The notes under the pieces are model-generated. The model was not told the DNA's origin. It ran no database searches and was given only the letters and a program-made list of their open reading frames with translations. A stretch of 6,247 nucleotides of DNA from Nitrososphaerota archaeon (lineage in GTDB: Archaea; Thermoproteota; Nitrososphaeria; Nitrososphaerales; UBA57): contig JACPBJ010000143.1 of the NCBI GenBank assembly GCA_016180375.1, positions 1-6,247 of the forward strand. Direction: 5' to 3'. Shown piece after piece: positions 1 to 6,247 of the stretch (the stretch's first letter is position 1; each line of letters starts with the position of its first letter). Made by a program: the position numbers and the translations under genes.

Positions 1-1934
1 TATCTGCAATTATCTCAGTAAACGTATCGCCAGAGGAAATCATAGAAAAACTCTATGACTTGGGCTCTGTCCATTTCACTGACGCAAAAGAGGACCTAAA
101 GCGAGACGGAACCAGAGTGTTCGTCGATGGAAGATTGGTTGGTTATTACAAAGACGGCGAGAAGCTGGTAGAATCACTTCGTGAACTAAGACGAAGCTCA
201 AAGATACATCCGCACGTTGGAATTTCATTTCACAAATCAAATGTCGAGGGAGCAACAAAGCGACTCTATGTCAATTGCAACGCAGGCCGTGTACTGCGTC
301 CTCTAATCGTAATTAAAGACGGAAAATCCCTTCTGACACCTGAGTTAATTGACAAAGTATCAAAGAAACTGATGTCTTGGAACGACCTTCTTAGAATGGG
401 GGTAATTGAGCTAAACGACGCAAACGAGGAAGAAAACTGCTTCCTTACGCTTGATGACAAGGACACCAAAAAGTACACCCATCTTGAGATATTCCCATCT
501 GCAATCTTAGGAGCTGGCGCATCAATCATTCCATATCCTGAACACAACCAGTCACCAAGAAACACATACGAGTCTGCAATGGCAAAACAAAGTCTTGGAT
601 TCTCAACTCCAATGATGAACACAAGCACCTATGTCAGACAGCACTTCATGTGGTATCCACAAACACCGATTGTCACTACAAAAGCAATGAACTTACTTGG
701 ACTAGAAGACCGACCGGCAGGACAAAACTGTGTTGTCGCGGTATTGCCGTTTGACGGTTACAACATTGAGGACGCAATTGTAATTAGCAAAGCGGCAGTA
801 GACAGGGGCCTTGGACGAACATTCTTCTTTAGAATCTATGAGGCAGAAGCAAAGCAGTATCCTGGCGGAATGCGCGACAACTTTGAAATTCCAAATGCCG
901 AAGATAACATCCGTGGTTACAAGGGAGAAAAAGCATATCGATTACTAGAAGAAGACGGCGTCATCGCAACAGAATCTCCAGCAACTGGCGGAGACATTTT
1001 GATTGGAAAAACAAGCCCGCCAAGATTCATGGAAGAATACCGTGAGTTTGAGTCAAAGGGTCCATACAGACGTGACACCTCAATAGGTGTCAGACCGTCA
1101 GAGACTGGCGTAGTAGACACTGTTGTCATGACCCAATCCAACGAAGGCGGAAAAATGTACAAGATTAGAGTAAGAGACATGAGAATTCCAGAAATTGGCG
1201 ACAAGTTTGCATCAAGACACGGACAGAAAGGTGTCATTGGAATCTTGGCAAGATATGAAGACTTGCCGTACACGGCAGAAGGCGTAATTCCGGACGTTTT
1301 GATTAACCCGCACGCATTCCCGTCTCGTATGACCGTCGGAATGTTCATGGAGTCCATTTCAGGCAAGGCAGCAGCACAACGAGGAACCAAATTCGATGGC
1401 TCTGCATTTGTCGGAGAAAAAATGGATGAGATCAAAACCGCACTAGAAGGCAGCGGACTGAAATATTCTGGTAAAGAAGTAATGTATGACGGAAGAACTG
1501 GAAAAGCATTCCCAGTCGAGGTCTTCATGGGAGTTGTATACTATCAAAAGCTTCACCACATGGTTGCAGACAAAATTCACGCAAGAGCAAGAGGCCAGGT
1601 ACAAATGCTCACAAAGCAGCCAACAGAGGGACGAGCAAGAGGCGGAGGTCTGAGATTTGGTGAAATGGAACGAGACTGCCTTATCGCATATGGTGCATCA
1701 ATGATCCTAAAAGACAGATTACTTGACGAGTCGGACAAAGCAGAAATCTATGTCTGCGAAAGATGCGGACTTGTAGCATATCATGATGTTAAACAAAGAA
1801 AATACGTCTGCCGAGTCTGTGGAGACAAGGCAAAGGTTTCCTCAGTTTCTGTAGCGTATGCGTTTAAGCTATTGCTCCAAGAAATGCAGAGCCTCAACGT
1901 GGCACCAAGACTAATGATCAAGGAGAGGGTGTAA
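1..1934 (+). CDS. rpoB: RNA polymerase subunit B (RpoB), 5'-truncated by window edge
   Basis: This is the second-largest subunit of the archaeal RNA polymerase, homologous to Rpb2 and bacterial beta. The frame is already open at base 3 and gives 643 codons to TAA at 1932-1934; archaeal RpoB is usually about 1,100-1,130 residues, so roughly the N-terminal 40% lies upstream. The TTG at 60 is internal, because the frame reads ISVNVSPEEI before it. Numbering from base 3, visible motifs are HNQSPRNTY (181-189), GYNIEDAI (252-259), GDKFASRHGQKG (399-410), PHAFPSRMT (436-444) and RGGGLRFGEMERD (546-558). R186, Y189, K401, K409 and R442 have the spacing of yeast Rpb2 R766, Y769, K979, K987 and R1020, which line the active site. 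Near the C-terminus C585, C588, C603 and C606 form the zinc site that packs against the RpoA clamp. No intein or frameshift is seen. The open stretch is longer than a typical euryarchaeal B' subunit (about 605 residues), which suggests an unsplit B. Confidence 0.98.
   Translation, partial: SAIISVNVSPEEIIEKLYDLGSVHFTDAKEDLKRDGTRVFVDGRLVGYYKDGEKLVESLRELRRSSKIHPHVGISFHKSNVEGATKRLYVNCNAGRVLRPLIVIKDGKSLLTPELIDKVSKKLMSWNDLLRMGVIELNDANEEENCFLTLDDKDTKKYTHLEIFPSAILGAGASIIPYPEHNQSPRNTYESAMAKQSLGFSTPMMNTSTYVRQHFMWYPQTPIVTTKAMNLLGLEDRPAGQNCVVAVLPFDGYNIEDAIVISKAAVDRGLGRTFFFRIYEAEAKQYPGGMRDNFEIPNAEDNIRGYKGEKAYRLLEEDGVIATESPATGGDILIGKTSPPRFMEEYREFESKGPYRRDTSIGVRPSETGVVDTVVMTQSNEGGKMYKIRVRDMRIPEIGDKFASRHGQKGVIGILARYEDLPYTAEGVIPDVLINPHAFPSRMTVGMFMESISGKAAAQRGTKFDGSAFVGEKMDEIKTALEGSGLKYSGKEVMYDGRTGKAFPVEVFMGVVYYQKLHHMVADKIHARARGQVQMLTKQPTEGRARGGGLRFGEMERDCLIAYGASMILKDRLLDESDKAEIYVCERCGLVAYHDVKQRKYVCRVCGDKAKVSSVSVAYAFKLLLQEMQSLNVAPRLMIKERV
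1921..1931 (+). promoter_or_regulatory. Ribosome binding site for rpoA inside the 3' end of rpoB
   Basis: The purine run AGGAGAGGGTG lies within the last codons of rpoB. It contains GGAG (1922-1925), which matches the archaeal anti-Shine-Dalgarno, and leaves 9 bases before the TTG at 1935. This supports the non-ATG start of rpoA and suggests that its translation is coupled to that of rpoB. Confidence 0.65.
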
Positions 1935-4900
1935 TTGTCAGTTCAAACAGTAAAAGCAATCGATGGAATAAGATTCTCAGTCTGGTCTCCAACTGAAATT
2001 AGAAAATATTCTGTTGCAGAAATAACTGCACCTGAAACATATGATGAGGACGGAATGGCAGTCCAAGGCGGACTGATGGACGGACGACTTGGAACACTAG
2101 AGCCGGGACAAAAATGTCTCACATGCGGAAACACCGCAGCAAGATGCCCTGGGCACTTTGGCCACATCGAACTGGCAGAGCCAGTCCTGCACATTGCATT
2201 TATCGATAACATTCACAAACTGCTGTTGGCGACATGCCGCTCTTGCTCAAGACTAAAGCTTCCTCAAGAAGACCTTGACAATCACACCCAAGTCCAAAAG
2301 CAAAAGGCAGCATATACTATTTTGTCGCAGAAAAGAATTCCAGACGAAATTCTGGACAAGGCAAAAAAGGCAAAAGAATGCCCTCACTGCGGCAAGCCAC
2401 AATACGATATGATTTTCACAAAGCCGACAATCTTCATCGAAAAAACAGAAATCGGAGAGCACAGATTACTCCCAATTACAATTAGGGAAAGATTCACGCA
2501 AATTAGAGACGAAGATCTAAGGCTGCTTGGATATGACCCAAACACCGCAAGACCAGAATGGTTCATCTTGCAGGTATTGCCAGTTCCACCGGTAACTGTA
2601 AGACCGTCAATTATTCTAGAGACTGGAATCAGATCAGAAGACGACCTTACTCACAAAATGGTCGACATCATACGAGTTAACCAAAGACTAAAGGAAAGCA
2701 AGGATGCAGGAACTCCTCCACTCATTGTTCAGGACCTAGTTGACTTGCTCCAATATCACACCACGACATACTTTGACAACGAAGTATCTGGCATCCCACA
2801 GGCACACCACCGCTCAGGTAGACCACTAAAGACACTGACGCAAAGACTCAAAGGAAAAGAGGGAAGATTCAGGGGATCACTTTCAGGAAAAAGAGTCGAC
2901 TTTTCAAGCAGAACTGTAATCTCGCCAGACCCAAGCTTGGACCTATCAGAGGTAGGAGTCCCAGAGGCTGTTGCGAAAAAACTAACCATTCCAGAAATTA
3001 TCACAGAATGGAACATTGAACGAATGCGAGAACTTGTAATTAACGGACCTGATACATTCCCAGGAGTAAACTACATTGTCAGACCTGACGGCGTAAAAAT
3101 CAGACTTGACTTCGTAGAGGACCGCTCTGTCATAGCTCAGAATCTAGAGGTTGGATATCTTGTCGAAAGACATCTCTCAAACGGAGACATTGTCATGTTC
3201 AACAGACAGCCATCGCTTCACCAAATGTCAATTATGGCTCACTATGTGCGCGTTTTGCCAGGCAAAACATTCAGACTTCACCCATCAGTATGCCCACCAT
3301 ACAACGCAGACTTTGATGGGGACGAAATGAACCTGCACGTACCGCAAAGCGAGGAAGCAAGAGCGGAAGCAATCTTGCTCATGAGGGTACAAGACCAAAT
3401 CATCTCTCCAAGATACGGAGGCCCAATCATTGGCGCACTAAGGGACTTTATCACAGGATCATACCTGATGACAAAGGACGACACTGTCATCCCACCACAG
3501 GAATTTGCAAACTATGCGATGCTTGGAGGATTTGAGGGCGCACTACCAGAACCTGCAGTCAAAGGAAAGGACGGACCAATGTATTCTGGAAAACAACTCT
3601 TCTCGCTATTTCTGCCAAAGGACTTTAACTATATTCTGACATCCAAGTGGTCCAAGGGAACAAAGGGACAGGCAAAAGATGTTGTCATTAAAAACGGAGA
3701 ACTAATCAGCGGAGTAATTGACAAAGCATCAATCGGAGCTGAAGAGCCAGAAAGTGTACTGCACAGAATCGTAAAGGACTATGGCAACGCAATAGGAAAA
3801 CAATTCTTAAACTCTGTTTTGATTATCGCAAAACAATTCATCACTCACTATGGATTCAGCTATGGTTATGCAGACCTTGAACTGTCCGAGAAAGTAAAGG
3901 GCGACATTCATGCAGGAATTCAGGAAACATACGACACCGTATATGATTTGATTTCACAAGCAAAGAAAGGCACACTAAAGCTCACAAGGGGTCTATCTGC
4001 AGATGAGGCACTGGAAGCATACATTGTAAATGAGCTGTCCAAGGCAAGAGACAAGGCAGGTAACACAGCAGACCAACAACTTGACCAAAAGAACGCCGCA
4101 AGAATCATGGCAACAACTGGCGCAAGAGGCTCATCGCTAAACATCGGTCAGATGGCAGGTGCACTGGGTCAGCAATCAATTCGTGGTAATAGACTAAACA
4201 AAGGATACAGCAATCGTGCATTGCCTCACTTTAAGGAAAACGAGGACAACCCAGATGCACACGGATTTGTAAAATCAAACTATAGGGATGGCCTGTCAAC
4301 AATAGAATTCTTCTTCCACGCAATGGGTGGACGAGAGGGACTTGTAGATACTGCAGTCAGAACCCAACAAAGCGGTTACATGCAGCGAAGACTCATCAAC
4401 GCGCTAGAGCACATCAAGCTAGAATACGACGGAACCGTACGAGACCCGCACGGACACATCATCCAGTTCCTGTATGGTGAGGACGGAGTGGACGTTCAAA
4501 AAAGCGACCACGGTGAGGCATTTAACATTACCCGACTGGTAGAGTCAGAAACAATTGTTGATACTGGCAAGAAATCAGTAAAAGACGAACAAGAAGAATT
4601 ACTCAAAAAATACACCAAGACATTCAACCCAAGACTGACAAGACTAGTCGAGGAAGGAATCACCCAGTCAAAATTATCAAGAGACGGAATAGAAAAAGTT
4701 CTCAAAAAATCACTTGACTTGTACAACAAGGCAAAGGCAGAACCAGGACAAGCAGTCGGCATAGTGACTGCCCAGTCAATTGGTGAGCCGGGAACCCAGA
4801 TGACACTTAGAACATTCCACTTTGCAGGAATCAGAGAAAGAAACGTAACCTTGGGTCTTCCAAGATTAATTGAACTAGTGGACGCAAGAAAGAAACCAGT

Positions 4901-5621
4901 TACACCAACAATGGACATCTACCTTGAGGAAAAATACAAAAAATCAAGAGAGAAAGCAATCGAAGTTGCACGAAACACACTGCAAACCAAAGTATCTGCA
5001 TTGCTATCAAACGTAGATACCAACTATACCAACGAGATTACACTTGAAGTAAGTCCTGGCGCATTAAACCAGAGAGGCTGCACCGTGGAGGAAGTCGAGG
5101 CAGCACTGTCATCAAACAAGAAATTCAAAATTGAAACAAGTGGAAACACCCTGACACTAAATCTTGCAGAAGAAGGCGATGCGCCAACTGTGATTGCAAT
5201 TAGAAACAAGGTCCTAAACACAATAGTAAAAGGAGTTCCAGACATCACCAGAGTTACAGTTGCACAAAAAGATGACGAGTGGGTCATCCAGACAACCGGA
5301 TCTAACCTGCCAAAGGTGCTTGAAATTGATGGTATTGACAAAAGAAATGTCAGAACAAACAATGTCTTTGAAATCGCAGCAACGCTTGGAATCGAGGCTG
5401 CAAGAAACGCAATGATTAACGAATTATCCTCAACTCTGGAAGACCAGGGACTGGAAGTCGACGCAAGATACATCATGTTGGTATCCGATATGATGTGTTC
5501 ACGTGGATACTTGCAACAAATAGGAAGACACGGAATCGCAGGAACCAAAGACAGCGTCTTGGCAAGAGCGGCATTCGAAATCACCGTTGTTGACCTGTTC
5601 ATGCAGGTCTCCAAAAGCTAG
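1935..5621 (+). CDS. rpoA: RNA polymerase subunit A, fused A'+A'' (RpoA), complete
   Basis: This is the largest RNA polymerase subunit, the Rpb1/beta' homologue that carries the catalytic centre. TTG is chosen as start because it gives the expected N-terminus (AIDGIRFSVWSPTEIRKYSV), has a ribosome binding site, and the next in-frame ATG is codon 41, inside conserved sequence. Motifs in order: clamp zinc site C61, C64, C71, H74; second zinc site C101, C104, C149, C152; GRFRGSLSGKRVDFSSRTVI (310-329); RQPSLH (424-429); NADFDGDEM (457-465) with metal-binding D459, D461 and D463; funnel GARGSSLNIGQM (729-740); bridge helix about 792-825 with FFFHAMGGREG; trigger loop about 943-990 with H962. Most archaea encode A' (about 880 residues) and A'' (about 390) separately; here the frame runs straight through the split region (about 856-900), as is known for Thaumarchaeota. 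The protein stops 14 residues after F1214 of RAAFE and lacks the usual GVxENxIxGQ...GTG tail. No intein is present. Confidence 0.98.
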   Translation: MSVQTVKAIDGIRFSVWSPTEIRKYSVAEITAPETYDEDGMAVQGGLMDGRLGTLEPGQKCLTCGNTAARCPGHFGHIELAEPVLHIAFIDNIHKLLLATCRSCSRLKLPQEDLDNHTQVQKQKAAYTILSQKRIPDEILDKAKKAKECPHCGKPQYDMIFTKPTIFIEKTEIGEHRLLPITIRERFTQIRDEDLRLLGYDPNTARPEWFILQVLPVPPVTVRPSIILETGIRSEDDLTHKMVDIIRVNQRLKESKDAGTPPLIVQDLVDLLQYHTTTYFDNEVSGIPQAHHRSGRPLKTLTQRLKGKEGRFRGSLSGKRVDFSSRTVISPDPSLDLSEVGVPEAVAKKLTIPEIITEWNIERMRELVINGPDTFPGVNYIVRPDGVKIRLDFVEDRSVIAQNLEVGYLVERHLSNGDIVMFNRQPSLHQMSIMAHYVRVLPGKTFRLHPSVCPPYNADFDGDEMNLHVPQSEEARAEAILLMRVQDQIISPRYGGPIIGALRDFITGSYLMTKDDTVIPPQEFANYAMLGGFEGALPEPAVKGKDGPMYSGKQLFSLFLPKDFNYILTSKWSKGTKGQAKDVVIKNGELISGVIDKASIGAEEPESVLHRIVKDYGNAIGKQFLNSVLIIAKQFITHYGFSYGYADLELSEKVKGDIHAGIQETYDTVYDLISQAKKGTLKLTRGLSADEALEAYIVNELSKARDKAGNTADQQLDQKNAARIMATTGARGSSLNIGQMAGALGQQSIRGNRLNKGYSNRALPHFKENEDNPDAHGFVKSNYRDGLSTIEFFFHAMGGREGLVDTAVRTQQSGYMQRRLINALEHIKLEYDGTVRDPHGHIIQFLYGEDGVDVQKSDHGEAFNITRLVESETIVDTGKKSVKDEQEELLKKYTKTFNPRLTRLVEEGITQSKLSRDGIEKVLKKSLDLYNKAKAEPGQAVGIVTAQSIGEPGTQMTLRTFHFAGIRERNVTLGLPRLIELVDARKKPVTPTMDIYLEEKYKKSREKAIEVARNTLQTKVSALLSNVDTNYTNEITLEVSPGALNQRGCTVEEVEAALSSNKKFKIETSGNTLTLNLAEEGDAPTVIAIRNKVLNTIVKGVPDITRVTVAQKDDEWVIQTTGSNLPKVLEIDGIDKRNVRTNNVFEIAATLGIEAARNAMINELSSTLEDQGLEVDARYIMLVSDMMCSRGYLQQIGRHGIAGTKDSVLARAAFEITVVDLFMQVSKS

Positions 5622-5640
5622 TCTTTCAAGTTCTAACCGC

Positions 5641-5648
5641 TAAATTTT
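5641..5648 (+). promoter_or_regulatory. TATA-like element, candidate promoter for the secreted-protein gene
   Basis: TAAATTTT is centred about 23-26 bases upstream of the ATG at 5667. That is the distance expected between an archaeal TATA box and a transcription start, and would make a transcript beginning near 5667-5671. A second AT-rich candidate, TGATAAAT (5704-5711), lies about 26 bases before the TTG at 5736 and could drive a nearly leaderless transcript. Neither has a clear BRE, and the whole spacer is AT-rich, so the assignment is tentative. Confidence 0.25.
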
Positions 5649-5653
5649 GCAAG

Positions 5654-5663
5654 TTTTTCGTTT
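5654..5663 (+). terminator. T-rich stretch, candidate intrinsic terminator of rpoB-rpoA
   Basis: TTTTTCGTTT begins 33 bases after the rpoA stop codon. Archaeal RNA polymerase can terminate at T-runs in the coding strand without a hairpin, and this is the longest T-run just after the gene. It is short and interrupted by CG, so efficiency is uncertain; read-through into the next gene is possible. Confidence 0.35.
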
Positions 5664-5666
5664 GGT

Positions 5667-5726
5667 ATGAAATTTGATATTGGGAGGTCAAATTCTTCTA
5701 AACTGATAAATCCAATATTGGTGTAG
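5667..5726 (+). other. 19-codon leader frame (ATG to TAG), in frame with the secreted protein
   Basis: ATG at 5667 opens a short frame, MKFDIGRSNSSKLINPILV, that ends at TAG 5724-5726. It is in the same frame as the secreted-protein gene and ends three bases before that gene's likely TTG start at 5730. Possible readings are a leader peptide whose termination feeds reinitiation at TTG, the original N-terminus of the exported protein cut by one nonsense change or sequencing error, or chance. The frame has two Lys and one Arg, of the kind a signal-peptide n-region needs and the short form lacks. No ribosome binding site precedes the ATG, but it could be leaderless. Confidence 0.3.
5674..5721 (+). 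repeat. Imperfect inverted repeat that could form an RNA hairpin
   Basis: TTGATATTGGG (5674-5684) can pair with TCCAATATTGG (5711-5721): seven Watson-Crick pairs in the core plus G-T pairs at the ends, enclosing a 26-base loop. The right arm contains CCAATATTGG (5712-5721), a perfect 10-base palindrome that might alternatively be a protein-binding site in DNA. The left arm overlaps the only strong Shine-Dalgarno-like sequence in the spacer, GGAGGT (5683-5688). That sequence is about 41 bases from the TTG at 5730 and has no start codon at normal spacing, so it is not assigned as a ribosome binding site. Confidence 0.35.
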
Positions 5727-5729
5727 ATT

Positions 5730-6247
5730 TTGTTATTGGCAACAAGTCATCTGCTGTTTTTCGTTACATGCATTAGCCTGTTCACAGGTGTGTCTTTTGC
5801 ACAAAGCGATCCGGATTATTACAAGCCTTATGCTCCAATATACACTGACAAACAGGTATACACTTGGACTGACAAAGTTCACATAACGATTGTCTCCCCA
5901 TCTTGGAATGAAAACAAATACGCCATTGATTCAATTGGAGATGAGAGCGATCACCAAGTCAAAATATCCACTGCGAGCAATTCTCTTGGACCGTATAGAC
6001 TCACAGAAACATCACCAAACAGCGGAACTTTTACAGGAGAGGTAACGCTAACTGGATTCTCACACGATGCAGATGGTGATGCTACAAACGATATCACATC
6101 CTCTTCTACTCAAACAGGCAGTGGACCAACCGATGGTAAGTTGTCTGCAAAAGACAACGATGGTCTTACTGTATCATTTGAGTTCAACGAAGATGAGACA
6201 GTAGTAGGATCTGCATTGATCAGATGGAATATTGGTGAGGTTAGCTG
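5730..6247 (+). CDS. Exported thaumarchaeal protein, S-layer-like beta-sandwich type, 3'-truncated
   Basis: The frame is open for 172 codons to the window edge. With TTG 5730 as start it begins MLLATSHLLFFVTCISLFTG, a hydrophobic segment ending in SFA, with likely signal-peptidase cleavage after A24 (SFA|QS). TTG 5736 is an alternative start two codons later; there is no ATG or GTG between the TAG at 5724 and the signal peptide. The mature part is acidic, rich in Thr, Ser and Asp, and nearly free of Cys, as expected outside the cell. YKPYAPIYTDKQVYTWTDKV (31-50) and ETSPNSGTFTGEVTLTGF (93-110) resemble, from memory, Ig-like cell-surface or S-layer proteins common in Nitrosopumilales. DADGDATND (113-121) has the Asp spacing of calcium-binding loops. 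The exact function is unknown, and the C-terminus, including any membrane anchor, lies outside the window. Being real and exported is well supported; the S-layer role is inference. Confidence 0.85.
   Translation, partial: MLLATSHLLFFVTCISLFTGVSFAQSDPDYYKPYAPIYTDKQVYTWTDKVHITIVSPSWNENKYAIDSIGDESDHQVKISTASNSLGPYRLTETSPNSGTFTGEVTLTGFSHDADGDATNDITSSSTQTGSGPTDGKLSAKDNDGLTVSFEFNEDETVVGSALIRWNIGEVS

Noticed and set aside
60..62. TTG as the start of a 624-residue RpoB or a split B' subunit
   Set aside because: The same frame is open to the window edge and the residues before the TTG (SAIISVNVSPEEI) match RpoB, so it is internal.
917..1528. Long open frame on the minus strand (203 codons) opposite rpoB
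   Set aside because: It lies wholly within well-conserved rpoB, gives a Ser/Pro-rich sequence with no recognisable motif, and is explained by codon bias of the sense strand.
3303..3329. Possible intein at the catalytic NADFDGD motif, a common insertion site in polymerase genes
   Set aside because: The motif and its flanks are continuous; no extra sequence is present here or at other conserved motifs of rpoA and rpoB.
5024..5614. Long open frame on the minus strand (196 codons) opposite the 3' end of rpoA, and a similar one at 4496-4918
   Set aside because: Both are low-complexity antisense shadows (Ser, Ile, Leu-rich) of the conserved A'' part, with no independent evidence of coding.
5683..5688. 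GGAGGT as a ribosome binding site for the exported protein
   Set aside because: No ATG, GTG or TTG lies within 5-12 bases downstream, and the likely TTG start is about 41 bases away.
5622..5729. A tRNA or other structured RNA gene in the spacer
   Set aside because: The spacer is only 108 bases, AT-rich, and shows no cloverleaf, TTCGAAT-type T-loop or other known RNA signature.

Overview
The window is a piece of an archaeal chromosome, almost certainly from an ammonia-oxidising thaumarchaeon (Nitrososphaeria, probably Nitrosopumilales). Three things point there: archaeal/eukaryote-type RNA polymerase subunits; an RNA polymerase A subunit that is one uninterrupted gene instead of the split A'/A'' pair of most other archaea; and a downstream secreted protein of a type I recall from this group. 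GC content looks like the mid-40s percent by eye, higher than Nitrosopumilus maritimus and closer to Nitrosotenuis-like genomes, but that placement is only inference.

Layout, all on the + strand. (1) Positions 1-1934 hold the 3' part (643 codons) of rpoB; its start lies upstream of the window. (2) Positions 1935-5621 hold the complete fused rpoA (1228 codons). It starts with TTG directly after the rpoB stop, with a ribosome binding site inside the end of rpoB. (3) Positions 5622-5729 are a 108-base AT-rich spacer with a T-rich candidate terminator, a TATA-like element, a 19-codon leader frame and an imperfect inverted repeat. (4) From 5730 to the window edge runs the 5' part of a gene for an exported protein with a signal peptide and beta-sandwich-like sequence.

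rpoB and rpoA form one transcription unit encoding the two largest RNA polymerase subunits. Together they build the active centre: the metal-binding Asp triad, bridge helix and trigger loop come from RpoA, and the substrate-contacting basic residues from RpoB. The secreted-protein gene is probably a separate unit.

I see no mobile element, CRISPR array, RNA gene, toxin/defence locus or novel multi-gene system. This is mainly a housekeeping region. The points worth a second look are the early end of RpoA, which lacks a C-terminal element conserved in all three domains; the unsplit A subunit; and the leader of the exported protein, where an in-frame ATG is separated from the signal peptide by a single TAG.
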